Counted from the stretch's first letter, positions 40,520-49,759 are shown. The stretch is DNA of 64,000 nucleotides from Acidimicrobiia bacterium (GCA_022820505.1 JAJEFK010000036.1:32172-96171); one strand, 5' to 3'. Program-made: numbers and translations. Notes: generated from the letters alone by a model not told the origin.

Positions 40520-41575
40520 CTACAGCGCTGCCACCACGACGTCGTCGGGCGACACAGAGATCTCGTCCCCGTCGATCCCCAACGCGGGGATGGCCGGGAA
40601 GTCGAGTCCGACCTCGTCCACGATCGACTTCACCCGTAGGAACGCACCCCGCCACAGGTCGGTGCGCTGATCGGGGTCGGGCACCGCGAGTCCCGCCCGG
40701 CGTGCCAAGTCTTCGAGGCGGTGGTGCCAGTCCACCCAGCCGCTCGGCAGGTGGCCCCAGAACTGCTCGTTCGGCTCGTCCATGAAGACCGAGAAATAGG
40801 CGTGCGAGCCCACGAGGTTGCGCAGCACCGCCGCCTGTTCGTCTGGGTCGATGTTGGGCAGGTAGCGGCGCATGAGGTGGGTGGCGAGGCTGAAGTGGCG
40901 GGATTCGTCACGGGCGACGAGCCGCATCAGCGAGCGCAGGATCGGGTGGGACGAGTCCTGCGCGAGCTGGCCGAACATGAAGGTGCCCGCCGCCTCGCCG
41001 GCGGCGAAGGCAGAGACGATGGTGCCGAAGCGGTAGCGCTCATGGGCCGACTGGTATCCCAGCCAGTAGCGATTGATCTGCGACTGGACCCACGCGATGT
41101 TGCGCATGGCCGCACGCTCGAGTTCGTTCGCCGGCGTCATCGCCTCGCCGAAGGTTGGGTGCATGGCCCGGCACACCCGCATCGCCATCTCGTCGTGATG
41201 GTTCTCGTCGCGTGTCACCGTCACCAGCATCCGCCGGACGGCGTCATGCTCGCGGGCCTCGAAGGCAGCGATCAGCGCCCGGGCGAAGGTGAGCACGCCG
41301 GCGGCCTCGAAGCTGCCGTGCATGGCGAACCAATACGCGAGGCCCAAGCGCTCGTCGGGCGCGAGATCGTCGGGCGCGAGCGCCGCCCAGTCGACCTCGC
41401 CGGCCAGGCTGTAGTGCTCGCGCTCGGCCCGTTCGTAGGTGCCCCACAGTCGCTGCGGCCCGCGGTCCCAGCTCAGCGGCATGATGCGAGGACCGTCGTC
41501 GTCCAACGCCGGCGGCCACGCCTCCGCGTCCGACGCGGCCAGGGCGGCCCAGTCGGCAGCCGCGGCCTCACTCAC
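40520..41575 (-). CDS. Ferritin-like diiron enzyme (possible oxygenase)
   Basis: A 351-residue, mostly helical protein with two ExxH-type iron-binding motifs: RDENHHDEMAMR and ARDESRHFSLATHLM, plus glutamates in FEAAGVLTF and GEAAGTFMF. Together they give the four-helix diiron site of ferritin-like oxygenases such as AurF-type N-oxygenases and fatty-acid desaturases. No membrane helix. GTG 41575 gives MSEAAAADWAALAAS; the frame is open to 43558 on the antisense of the amidohydrolase gene and that extension is rejected. It follows the double-EthD gene by 20 bases. Confidence 0.82.
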   Translation of the reverse strand: MSEAAAADWAALAASDAEAWPPALDDDGPRIMPLSWDRGPQRLWGTYERAEREHYSLAGEVDWAALAPDDLAPDERLGLAYWFAMHGSFEAAGVLTFARALIAAFEAREHDAVRRMLVTVTRDENHHDEMAMRVCRAMHPTFGEAMTPANELERAAMRNIAWVQSQINRYWLGYQSAHERYRFGTIVSAFAAGEAAGTFMFGQLAQDSSHPILRSLMRLVARDESRHFSLATHLMRRYLPNIDPDEQAAVLRNLVGSHAYFSVFMDEPNEQFWGHLPSGWVDWHHRLEDLARRAGLAVPDPDQRTDLWRGAFLRVKSIVDEVGLDFPAIPALGIDGDEISVSPDDVVVAAL

Positions 41576-41595
41576 GCTGTCGCCAGGCGGCGGGC

Positions 41596-42369
41596 TCACC
41601 TGCGGTCGACCATCACGTGCTCTTTGGCGAGGAACATCACTGAGCGACCGAAGTCGATGAAGTTGGCCTCGTCCTCGTAGGCCCGGCGCGACGCTGCCCG
41701 GTTCTCGGGGATCGCGTTGCCCATGGCGCTGCGGTCCATCCAGACCTCGGCGTGACCCGTGTAGGGCTCCACCTGCGATCCTCGTGAGCGGTTGACAGCC
41801 GCGGTGAAGGAGTGCTCGTCGGCGTGCACCTGCTGGTAGCGCAGGATGCCCGACGACTGTGCCTGCCGCCGGATGATCGGCCCGTGATGGGTGCGCCAGT
41901 ACCACTGCGCCTCGTCGATGCTGAGCGACGGCAGGTGGCGGAAGCTGAAGTACAGCTTGACCAGGCTCGACCGCTCGGTGGCCACGATGTTCTCCGGCGT
42001 CGGATTCACCTGCGGGTACTCGTAGCAGTAGTAGGCGGATGAGTTCTCGATGTCGGCGAAGTTGAGCTCGTCTTCCACCAGCACCCGGTCGAACTCGCGC
42101 CCTTCTTCGGTCTGCATGGCGGCGAGCATCGCCGCACGCGATTCCCACCAGACCTCGGCGACCCCGTCGTAGGGCTCTTCCATCTCGCCGCGCCGGCCCG
42201 GCAGGCGGCTGTGGTCGTCGCTGGTGGTGTGCACCTGCACGTAGCGCAGGAACTTGGCCGTGGCCGAGTGCGATACCACCAGCGGGCCGTGCACGTTCAG
42301 CCAGTAGTCCTGCATCTCGGCCCGGGTCATGCCCTTCTTGCGCCGCAGCAAGAATGTGAGTCGCAGCAT
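41596..42369 (-). CDS. Tandem EthD-domain protein
   Basis: A 257-residue protein made of two EthD/Dabb-type ferredoxin-like domains. Each contains the His-Gly-Pro motif: YWLNVHGPLVVSH in the first and YWRTHHGPIIRRQ in the second, and each ends in a similar AEVWWES/AEVWMDR strand. EthD proteins act beside oxidative catabolic enzymes; their chemistry is often unclear. ATG 42369. It is the first gene of the minus-strand run leading to the diiron enzyme and CoA-pathway genes, and is divergent from the amidohydrolase. Confidence 0.88.
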   Translation of the reverse strand: MLRLTFLLRRKKGMTRAEMQDYWLNVHGPLVVSHSATAKFLRYVQVHTTSDDHSRLPGRRGEMEEPYDGVAEVWWESRAAMLAAMQTEEGREFDRVLVEDELNFADIENSSAYYCYEYPQVNPTPENIVATERSSLVKLYFSFRHLPSLSIDEAQWYWRTHHGPIIRRQAQSSGILRYQQVHADEHSFTAAVNRSRGSQVEPYTGHAEVWMDRSAMGNAIPENRAASRRAYEDEANFIDFGRSVMFLAKEHVMVDRR

Positions 42370-42505
42370 GGTCCGCCTCCTTGGGTGCGTGCAGCGAGCT
42401 TCGCGCAGATTGGACTGCTGAGCAGACGGCCGGCCCGGAACTGCTGCAGGGCCGACTGGTAGTTTCGAATCCGGTGCCGGCAGGCACCGAGAGGGGGCGC
42501 ACACC

Positions 42506-43681
42506 ATGCCGATCACCGAGTTCTTTCCCGGGATCAAGATCGTCGACTCCGACACCCACTGGACCGAGCCGCACGACTTGTGGACCAGCCTCGCCCCGGC
42601 GAAGTACCGCGAACTGGTGCCTCAGATCCGCGAGCACGACGGCAAGCGCAAGTGGGTGGTGAACGGCGACATCCCGATCGCGGGCGACTCGGCGGTGTCG
42701 GCGATCCTGCCCGACGGCGAGAAGATGCTCGGGCTGAAGTTCCTCAAGCACGACATCGAGATGGTGCACGCGGCGTCGTACGACTGTGACGCCCGCCTCG
42801 AGCTGATGGACGCCATGGGTGTGAGCCACGGCATCGTGTACCCCAACGTCGGCGGCTTCGGGAACCAGAACTTCCTCAAGGTGGAGGACCGGGCGCTGCG
42901 CATCGCCTGCGTGGAGATCTACAACGACTGGATGGCCGACCTGCAGGCCCGCTCGGGCGGCCGCATCCTGCCGATGGCGCTGGTGCCGTGGTGGGACATC
43001 GACGCCAGCGTGCTCGAGGTGGATCGGGCGCATCGCAACGGCGCCAAGGGCATCGTGATGTGCTCCAACCCGCACGACTCGGGCATGCCCAACTTCGCCC
43101 AGCCCGACTGGCGGCCGTTCTGGGAGATCTGCGAGGCGCTGGAGATGCCGGTCAACTTCCACATCGGCGCGTCGGAGGGCGACATCGACTGGTCGGGCAA
43201 GGTGCCCTATGACACCTGGTCGGGCGATGTGAAGATCTCGCTCGGCGGGGCGGCGATCTTCCTGGGCCAGCTTCGGTGGATGGTGAACCTGCTGGTCAGC
43301 GATGTGCCCGAGCGCTACCCGAACCTGAACTTCGTGTCGGTGGAGAGCGGCGTCGGCTGGATCCCGTTCCTGCTCGACGCGCTCGACTACCAGTGCGGCG
43401 AGACAGCGCCCGAGCACCTGGCGCACCTGTCGATGAAGCCCTCGGAGTACTTCCGGCGGCAGTTCTTCGGCTGCTTCTGGTTCGAATCGCAGACGCTGGC
43501 GCCGGCCATCGACCACATCGGGGCCACCCAGATCATGTTCGAGACCGACATCCCGCACCCGACGTGCCTGTATCCCCGCAGCGTCGAGCGGGTGCGTGAC
43601 GCGATCGGCAACCTCGACGCCGCAGTGCAGAAGCGGATCCTGCAGGACAACGCCGCAGAGCTCTACAAGATCGACGTGTAG
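42506..43681 (+). CDS. Amidohydrolase 2 family metal-dependent hydrolase/decarboxylase
   Basis: A 391-residue TIM-barrel amidohydrolase of the ACMSD/gamma-resorcylate decarboxylase group. The N-terminal metal motif is the SDTHWTEP segment, where DxH fits the first strand; further ligands are in NFHIGASEG and MFETDIPHPTCLYP. ELYKIDV is a common family C-terminus. ATG 42506. These enzymes decarboxylate or hydrolyse ring-derived acids. Divergent from the EthD/diiron genes, with a 136-base shared promoter region, so it may belong to the same pathway. Confidence 0.88.
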   Translation: MPITEFFPGIKIVDSDTHWTEPHDLWTSLAPAKYRELVPQIREHDGKRKWVVNGDIPIAGDSAVSAILPDGEKMLGLKFLKHDIEMVHAASYDCDARLELMDAMGVSHGIVYPNVGGFGNQNFLKVEDRALRIACVEIYNDWMADLQARSGGRILPMALVPWWDIDASVLEVDRAHRNGAKGIVMCSNPHDSGMPNFAQPDWRPFWEICEALEMPVNFHIGASEGDIDWSGKVPYDTWSGDVKISLGGAAIFLGQLRWMVNLLVSDVPERYPNLNFVSVESGVGWIPFLLDALDYQCGETAPEHLAHLSMKPSEYFRRQFFGCFWFESQTLAPAIDHIGATQIMFETDIPHPTCLYPRSVERVRDAIGNLDAAVQKRILQDNAAELYKIDV

Positions 43682-43744
43682 CTCGCGGCGGCGCTGGGCC
43701 GTCAGCGAGGCGGGCGTGCGGCCTGTGCGCTGTCAGCGGCGAGG

Positions 43745-44227
43745 TCAGGCAGCGGGACGGGCGCCGCGGCCGAGGCAGTCGGCGCCCCAGCGGGCGATGT
43801 CGGCGTCGAGGTCGAGCGGGATGTTGCTCGGGGCGTCGGGGTCATGGAGCTCGGCCGGCACCTCCCACATCACCTCGAACTCGATGCCGTCGGGGTCGTG
43901 GCAGTACAGGCTGCGGCTGACGCCGTGGTTGTTCTCGCCGACAAGGACGCCCATTTCGGCCAGCCGGGCTTTGGCTTCGGCCAGCTCGGCGAGCGTGGCG
44001 ACCTCCCAGGCCAGGTGGTACAGGCCCACGTGACGTGGTGGCGCGCCCTCGCCGGCCGCATCGAACAGGCCGAGGTCGTGGTCGGTATTCGAATCTGGCG
44101 ATGCCATGAACACGGCGGTGCCGTAGCGGTTCACCACCTCGAGCCCCAGCGCCTGGTTGTAGAAGCGCGCGGATGCCTCGGGGTCCTTCACCCACAGCAC
44201 CGCATGCCGGATGCCGAGCGTGGCCAT
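43745..44227 (-). CDS. VOC-family (glyoxalase/extradiol-type) protein
   Basis: A 160-residue vicinal-oxygen-chelate protein with two beta-alpha-beta-beta-beta modules. It begins LGIRHAVLWVKDPEASARFY, with metal-ligand candidates His at RHAV, His at VGLYHLAWEV, and Glu at DGIEFEVMWEV. RSLYCHDPDGIEFEVMW is typical of the dioxygenase subgroup. ATG 44227. It follows an acyl-CoA dehydrogenase on the same strand by 23 bases. Confidence 0.9.
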   Translation of the reverse strand: MATLGIRHAVLWVKDPEASARFYNQALGLEVVNRYGTAVFMASPDSNTDHDLGLFDAAGEGAPPRHVGLYHLAWEVATLAELAEAKARLAEMGVLVGENNHGVSRSLYCHDPDGIEFEVMWEVPAELHDPDAPSNIPLDLDADIARWGADCLGRGARPAA

Positions 44228-44250
44228 GCGACCGATCGTATCGAGGGGCC

Positions 44251-45486
44251 TCAGTTGCGGCGGGCGTCCTTGTAGGGGATGTCCTTGGCGTCGTCGGGCT
44301 CTTTGGGCAGGCCCAGGACCCGCTCGCCGATGATGTTGCGCTGGATCTCGTCGGTGCCGCCGGCGATCGACATGGCCGGTGTGGACATCAGGATCTCCGA
44401 CACGATGCCGTCGGCGTTGGAGCCGGGGCCCACGAGCATGCCCATTGAGCCGGCGATCATCGTGTGGGCGGTGTGGCACGCCCGGGCGGTCACCGACATG
44501 TTCAGCTTGGTGAGCGAGCCCTCGGGGCCGGGCGGCTTGCCGGCGGCACGTGCGGCTCGGGCACGCTGGGTGGTCCACGACGAGATGCGCCGCAGCGTCT
44601 CGACCCGGGCGATCTGCTGGCGGACCACCGGGTCGCTGACCCGGCCGGTGCGCTGCGCTTCGGGCACGACCAGGTTGGCCCGCCCGGCTCGCTGCGGGTA
44701 CCACTTGTAGGTGGCGAAGTACTCGTCGCTCTCCTGCTTGGCTCGCTCCACCGTCGGGCCGCCGTCGGCGGGGTAGCGAGGACGGCGTGTGGCCACCGCC
44801 GCCCGTTCGTGAGTGAGCGTGGTGAGGCCGATGCGCCAGCCGTCGCCGGGGTTGCCGACCAGCTCGTTGCCGGGCACCCGGGCATCTTCGAAGAACACCT
44901 CGTTGAAGGTGGCGTGGCCGTTCATCTGGCGCAGCGGGCGCACCTCCACGCCGGGCTGGTCCATCGGGATGAGGAAGTACGAGATTCCCTGGTGCTTGGG
45001 CACATCCCAGTTGGTGCGCGCCATCAAGATGCCGAACCGGGCCTTGTGCGCGCCCGAGTTCCAGACCTTCTGGCCGTTGACGATCCACTCGTCGCCGTCG
45101 CGGTCGGCCCGGGTCACCAGCCCCGCCAGATCGGAGCCGTTGGTGGGCTCGGAGAAGAGCTGGCACCACTTGTGCTCGCCGGTCAGGATCGGGCGCAGGT
45201 GGCGCCGCTTCTGGTCGTCGTCGGCGTGGGCGAGCAGCGTCGGCGCCACGAGATACATGCTCACGCCCGCCGCCACGCCCACTGCGCCGACGGCGTCGAA
45301 TTCGCGGGCCACCACGGCATCCATCGAGGGCGGCAGGCCCCGCCCGTGCCACTCCGTCGGCCACGCCGGCGTGCCCCAGCCAGTGTCGGCCAGCATGTTG
45401 CGCCACTCGATCAGCGGCCGCTCGCGGTGCCAGTGCTCTTCCAGCCACGTCCGGGCTTCGTCGCGAACCTCGTCGGCGCTGACCAT
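44251..45486 (-). CDS. Acyl-CoA dehydrogenase family protein
   Basis: A 411-residue FAD-dependent acyl-CoA dehydrogenase. The N-terminal helical domain opens with DEVRDEARTWLEEHW, the flavin-binding strand region is CQLFSEPTNGSDLAGLVTRA, then VNGQKVWNSGAHKARFGILM, and the C-terminal helix holds IAGGTDEIQRNIIGERVLGL. A candidate catalytic Glu is in LTLTHERAAVA. ATG 45486 is chosen over 45513 for a better family start. Substrate unknown. Confidence 0.92.
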   Translation of the reverse strand: MVSADEVRDEARTWLEEHWHRERPLIEWRNMLADTGWGTPAWPTEWHGRGLPPSMDAVVAREFDAVGAVGVAAGVSMYLVAPTLLAHADDDQKRRHLRPILTGEHKWCQLFSEPTNGSDLAGLVTRADRDGDEWIVNGQKVWNSGAHKARFGILMARTNWDVPKHQGISYFLIPMDQPGVEVRPLRQMNGHATFNEVFFEDARVPGNELVGNPGDGWRIGLTTLTHERAAVATRRPRYPADGGPTVERAKQESDEYFATYKWYPQRAGRANLVVPEAQRTGRVSDPVVRQQIARVETLRRISSWTTQRARAARAAGKPPGPEGSLTKLNMSVTARACHTAHTMIAGSMGMLVGPGSNADGIVSEILMSTPAMSIAGGTDEIQRNIIGERVLGLPKEPDDAKDIPYKDARRN

Positions 45487-45621
45487 GCGCGCAGCGTAGA
45501 ACCGCCGCGCCAACCCCGCCCAACCGCCACCACCGCCCGACCCGGTACTGCCCAGTGCCGAGTCTCCCCCGGTGCTTGTTTCATATTATCATTTCATCAG
45601 TAATTGACAATTAATATTCAT

Positions 45622-45649
45622 CGTCAAGTGACGAATAAGTAGGTAGAAT
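45622..45649 (+). promoter_or_regulatory. Promoter/operator region of the Fic gene
   Basis: TAGAAT (45644-45649) sits 7 bases before the GTG start, suggesting a leaderless mRNA. An inverted repeat CGTCA-AG-TGACG (45622-45633) lies just upstream and would be a suitable operator. The surrounding 80 bases (about 45580-45650) are strikingly AT-rich compared with neighbours. Confidence 0.45.
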
Positions 45650-45656
45650 CACGCGC

Positions 45657-46919
45657 GTGATCTACGAAGTGCCCGGCATGACAGCCACCGACGCAGCTGT
45701 CGCGGACGAAATCGAGCGACTGCGCGAACAGCTCAGGCCCTATCTCCGCATGCGACGACGTTGGTACGGCACCCTTCGTCGCGCCCAATTCGCGCGCGCG
45801 GTTCAGGGCTCGAACTCGATCGAGGGGTATCACGCCAGCGTCGAGGATGCGGCAGCGGTCATCGATGACGATGAGCCGATCGCCGACGTGTCCGAGGACA
45901 CCGTCAGTGCTGTAGCCGGCTATCGCGACGCAATGACGTACGCACTTCAGCTCGCTGCCGGCGTGTCGCCGAGAGACCGGCTTCACGATCCGTCGGCACG
46001 AAGCGCGGCAGCCCCCGAATCGTCGACTTCGCCGGACTTGCCCCTGCCGGTCGACCTGTCGACCCTCCGGTCGCTGCACTTCATGATGATCAGGCACGAC
46101 CTCGCCCACAACCCGGGTCAACTGCGCCCAGGTGCGATCTGGGTTGCCGACGCCGACGGCGAGTCGGTGTATGACGCCCCCGAGCGCCATGTCATCGAAG
46201 CCTTGCTCGGCGAGTACTTCGAGCAGTGCGCCGATCTCTTCGCCGATGACACCGTGCCGACGATGGTCGCTGCGGCCATGGCGCACCTCAACCTGGTGCT
46301 GATTCATCCATTCAGCGACGGCAACGGCCGGATGGCGCGCTGTGTGCAGACGCTGTTGCTCGCCGCTGCAGCCGTGCGGGACGACGATCCGCTCGCGCCG
46401 GAGTTTCTCAGCATCGAGGAGTACCTCGGACGCAACACGCTGGACTATTACGCGGCACTCAGCGCGGTCGCCGATGGTCGATGGTCGCCGGAGCGCAGCG
46501 CTCGTCCCTGGATCGAGTTCTGCTTGACAGCGCACCTTCGCCAAGCGCACACCGTGCTCCGCCGAGTGCTCGAGTTCGAGACGCTGTGGGATGCGTGCAG
46601 CCAGCTAGCTCAACAGCGCGGCGTTCCCGAACGCGCAGTGGGCACGCTCTGCGACGCCGCCCGCGGGTGGACCGTGCGGCGATCCCTGTACCGCACCCGT
46701 ACCGAGACGAACAGCGGAGAGCCGATCAGCGACGGCATGGCCTCACGAGACCTGCAGCTGATGGCGAGGGCAGGGCTGCTCACTGCGCTCGGCGACAGAC
46801 GCGGGAGGCGGTACCGCCCCTCAGCCGAACTCGCCGACATCTGGGAACAGATCCGCAGCATGCGGCTTGCACGCGATGACACCGACCCGTACCAAGCCGC
46901 ACAGCCACCGCTGTTCTAG
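45657..46919 (+). CDS. Fic/DOC family protein (putative AMPylase)
   Basis: A 420-residue Fic protein. The catalytic loop HPFSDGNGRMAR begins at His217 and matches HPFx(D/E)GNGRxxR. An N-terminal inhibitory motif (S/T)xxxE(G/N) is present as SNSIEG (52-57), placing it in the self-inhibited class. The C-terminal 120 residues, with YLGRNTLDYYAALSAVAD and a winged-helix-like ending, are common in stand-alone Fic proteins. The expected reaction is AMP transfer to a target hydroxyl. GTG start. The AT-rich promoter suggests acquisition. Confidence 0.93.
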   Translation: MIYEVPGMTATDAAVADEIERLREQLRPYLRMRRRWYGTLRRAQFARAVQGSNSIEGYHASVEDAAAVIDDDEPIADVSEDTVSAVAGYRDAMTYALQLAAGVSPRDRLHDPSARSAAAPESSTSPDLPLPVDLSTLRSLHFMMIRHDLAHNPGQLRPGAIWVADADGESVYDAPERHVIEALLGEYFEQCADLFADDTVPTMVAAAMAHLNLVLIHPFSDGNGRMARCVQTLLLAAAAVRDDDPLAPEFLSIEEYLGRNTLDYYAALSAVADGRWSPERSARPWIEFCLTAHLRQAHTVLRRVLEFETLWDACSQLAQQRGVPERAVGTLCDAARGWTVRRSLYRTRTETNSGEPISDGMASRDLQLMARAGLLTALGDRRGRRYRPSAELADIWEQIRSMRLARDDTDPYQAAQPPLF

Positions 46920-46982
46920 ACGAACGCCCGGCTGACGGGCTGCCGTCGCTCAGGCAGAGGAGTGCGGGGTTACGTTGAGCCC

Positions 46983-47771
46983 ATGGATTTGGGGCTGACG
47001 GGCAGACGCGCCGTGATTACGGGCGCATCGAAGGGCATCGGGCTGGGGTGCGCACTGGCACTGGCCCGCGAAGGTTGCGATGTTGTATTGGCCGCCCGGT
47101 CGGCGGACGTGCTGGCGCGGGCCGCTGAGGAGGTGCGGGCGGCGGCGCCCGGCGCGGCCGTGACGACGCATGCCGTCGATCTGTCGACGGCCGACGGTCG
47201 CCGGACATTGCTTGCCGAGACCGGCTGCGACGGCAGCGGGGACGGTCTCGTCGACATCTGGGTGAACAACGCCGGGGCGATTCCCGCCGGCGACATCGTG
47301 ACGGTTGACGACGCCACGTGGCGCGACGCCTGGGACCTGAAGGTCTTCGGCTACATCGACCTGTGCCGGGCCGTGCTGCCGCTGATGACGGCCCGGGGCA
47401 GCGGGGTCATCGTCAACGTGATCGGCGTGGCGTCGCTGCGGCCGCAGCCGTCCTACATCGCCGGCGGGGTGGGCAACAGCGGCCTGGTCGCCATGACCGC
47501 TGCGCTCGGCAGCCGCAGCCTGCGTGACGGTGTGCGCGTGGTTGCCGTCAACCCCGGCCTGATCATCACCGACCGGATGGGCGACATGCTCCGCCGCCAA
47601 GCGATCGACGAGCTCGGCGACGAGTCGCGCTGGGAGGAGCTGATCCCCGCCGACCCGGCGCCGGGCACGGTGGAGCAGGTAGCCGACGTGGTGGCCTTCC
47701 TCGCATCGGACCGGGCGAGCCACGTCAGCGGAACCTCCATCACCATCGACGGCGGCGCATCCTCCCGCTGA
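46983..47771 (+). CDS. SDR-family oxidoreductase lacking the catalytic Lys
   Basis: A 262-residue classical-length SDR. The cofactor motif is AVITGASKGIGLGCALALA and the strand motif VDIWVNNAGAIP. The active-site Tyr is in PSYIAGGVGNSGL; the Lys expected four residues later is Gly, so the YxxxK pair is incomplete. The C-terminus VSGTSITIDGGASS is normal. ATG 46983 is chosen over 46962. Substrate unknown. Confidence 0.88.
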   Translation: MDLGLTGRRAVITGASKGIGLGCALALAREGCDVVLAARSADVLARAAEEVRAAAPGAAVTTHAVDLSTADGRRTLLAETGCDGSGDGLVDIWVNNAGAIPAGDIVTVDDATWRDAWDLKVFGYIDLCRAVLPLMTARGSGVIVNVIGVASLRPQPSYIAGGVGNSGLVAMTAALGSRSLRDGVRVVAVNPGLIITDRMGDMLRRQAIDELGDESRWEELIPADPAPGTVEQVADVVAFLASDRASHVSGTSITIDGGASSR

Positions 47772-47854
47772 GACGTCCGCTGCGCGGGGCGGGTTCGGGC
47801 TGGTCGCTAGTGTCCCGCGGCGAGGGGAACTGAGCAGCGCGGCGGGAGGCAGCT

Positions 47855-49282
47855 ATGGACGTGCCCGACTTTCGGACGGTGACGGTGGAAGCGCTGGCGG
47901 CGATGGTGCGCGACCGGACGCTGAGCGCTGCTGCGGTGACCGAGCATGCGCTGGGGCGGATCGAGGTGCTGAATCCGCAGCTCAATGCGTTTGTGGCGCT
48001 CGACGCCGAGAGCGCTCGCTCGCAGGCTGCTGCCATCGACGAGCGGCTCGATGCGGGCGAGGACGTCGGACCGCTGGCGGGCATCCCGATCGGGGTCAAG
48101 GACTTGGCCGACGCTGCGGGTTTCGTCACCACGCGGGGGGCGATGCACTTGCGTGACACGCCGCCCGTCGCCGCCGACTCCACCGAAGTGGCGCGCATGC
48201 GAAGTGCGGGAGCGGTGGTCTTGGGCAAGACCAATACGCCCGAGTTCGGCTGCATGGGCGACACCTACAACAACATCTTCGGCGCAACCTGGAATCCGTG
48301 GAACACCGGCCGCTCCCCCGGCGGGTCATCTGGCGGCACCAGTGCCGCGATCGCTTCGGGAATGGTGCCGGTTGGCACCGGCTCCGACGGCGGGGGCTCC
48401 ATCCGCATCCCCTCTGCCATGTGCGGGCTGTCGGGTCTCAAGCCGAGTCATGGTCGTGTACCCAGCGGCCCGCCGCCACTCGGGCTGCTGGATCTGTCGT
48501 GCGTAGGGCCGATGGCCCGTCGCATTCGCGATGTCGCTTACTGCCTCGACGCCGTTGTAGGGCCGCATCCGTCCGATTTGCGCAGCCTGCCGGTACCTAC
48601 CGAGTCGTGGCGCGCTGCGCTGGATAATCCTCCGCTATCGGCGAGGGTTCTGTGGGTGCCTTCGTTCGACGGCGGGCCGGTGGACTCGGAGATCGTTGCG
48701 TCGTGCGCAGCTGCGATCGAGCGCCTGGCAGCCGAGGGCACCGAGGTGGTCGAAGCGGGGACGCTGTTCGAGCCGGCCGACTTGGTCTCGCAGGCGTTCG
48801 TGCCGATGTTCCTAGGAGGTTCGATCGGGCCGGCGTTCCGGCCGCTGCTGGGCACGCCCGCATGGGACGACGTCACCGACTGGCTGGCCGTGGCGCTGGA
48901 GGAGACATTCGAGAGCGTCACCTCGGACACTTTGGCAAGGGCGCGCCAGCAGTGCGGAGAGCTGTCGATCCTGCTCGGCGAGGCAATGTCGGGTTTCGAT
49001 GCGCTGTTGACGCCGACGATGGCAGGCCAGACCCCCGTTGTGGGCGGCAACGGCACCATCGATGGCGTCGAGATCGAGAATTGGGTGCGGTTCACGCCGC
49101 TGGCCAATCTCACCCGGCGGCCGGCGGGCACGGTGTGCAGCGGCTTCACCGGTGATGGCATGCCGATCGGGCTGAGTGTGCTGGGTCATCAGACTGACGA
49201 TGTGGGTGTGCTGCAGACCGTGGCGGTACTCGAAGACCTGCTCGGGCTGGATCCGATCGCGCCCGACATCGACGCCGGCTGA
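47855..49282 (+). CDS. Amidase signature family hydrolase
   Basis: A 475-residue amidase. The Ser-cisSer-Lys triad is readable: Lys in GIPIGVKDLADAAGF, cis-Ser in GRSPGGSSGGTSAAIASG, and the nucleophile Ser in GTGSDGGGSIRIPSAMCG. The C-terminus has ANLTRRPAGTVCSGF and DGMPIGLSVLGHQ. It hydrolyses an amide or ester of unknown identity; GatA is less likely as no gatB/C is near. ATG 47855. Confidence 0.92.
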   Translation: MDVPDFRTVTVEALAAMVRDRTLSAAAVTEHALGRIEVLNPQLNAFVALDAESARSQAAAIDERLDAGEDVGPLAGIPIGVKDLADAAGFVTTRGAMHLRDTPPVAADSTEVARMRSAGAVVLGKTNTPEFGCMGDTYNNIFGATWNPWNTGRSPGGSSGGTSAAIASGMVPVGTGSDGGGSIRIPSAMCGLSGLKPSHGRVPSGPPPLGLLDLSCVGPMARRIRDVAYCLDAVVGPHPSDLRSLPVPTESWRAALDNPPLSARVLWVPSFDGGPVDSEIVASCAAAIERLAAEGTEVVEAGTLFEPADLVSQAFVPMFLGGSIGPAFRPLLGTPAWDDVTDWLAVALEETFESVTSDTLARARQQCGELSILLGEAMSGFDALLTPTMAGQTPVVGGNGTIDGVEIENWVRFTPLANLTRRPAGTVCSGFTGDGMPIGLSVLGHQTDDVGVLQTVAVLEDLLGLDPIAPDIDAG

Positions 49283-49297
49283 AGCCGGGTTGCACCC

Positions 49298-49759
49298 GTG
49301 CACGCCGATGAGGTGATCGAGCTGCTCGGGCTCAAGCCGCTGGCGGGCGAGGGCGGCCAGTGGGCGCAAACCTGGCGAGACGAGCACTCCTCGGCGATCT
49401 ACTTCCTGCTGCGGCCCGACGACTTCTCGGCGCTGCACCGGCTGGGCGGGGTGGAGCTGTGGCACCACTACGCCGGCGCCGCAGTCGAGATGCTGTTGCT
49501 CGAACCGGGCGGCACGGTGCAGCGGCCGCAGCTCGGGGCCGACTTGGCGGCGGGCGAGCGGCCGGTGGTGGCCGTCGCGGCGGGCACTTGGATGGCAGCC
49601 GGCACGACCGGCGAATGGTCGCTGGTGGGCACCACCATGGCACCTCCCTTCGACGACGCGAGCTTCGAGCTCGGCGAGCGGGCAGAGCTGTCGGCCGCAT
49701 ATCCCGACGCCGCGGGAGACATCGCTCGCTTCACCCGCGAAGATGCCGCTAATGGCTGA
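49298..49759 (+). CDS. DUF985-family cupin protein
   Basis: A 153-residue single-domain cupin. Family elements are SAIYFLLRPDDFSALHRL, ELWHHYAGAAVEMLLLEP, VVAVAAGTWMAAG and a C-terminal FDDASFELGERAELSAAYP. Function unknown. GTG 49298, 15 bases after the amidase stop; its 3' end overlaps the next SDR gene by 17 bases. Confidence 0.9.
   Translation: MHADEVIELLGLKPLAGEGGQWAQTWRDEHSSAIYFLLRPDDFSALHRLGGVELWHHYAGAAVEMLLLEPGGTVQRPQLGADLAAGERPVVAVAAGTWMAAGTTGEWSLVGTTMAPPFDDASFELGERAELSAAYPDAAGDIARFTREDAANG

Noticed and set aside
40520..43558. A 1012-codon minus-strand frame including the diiron protein
   Set aside because: The upstream two thirds are antisense to the amidohydrolase and EthD genes; the real protein starts at GTG 41575.
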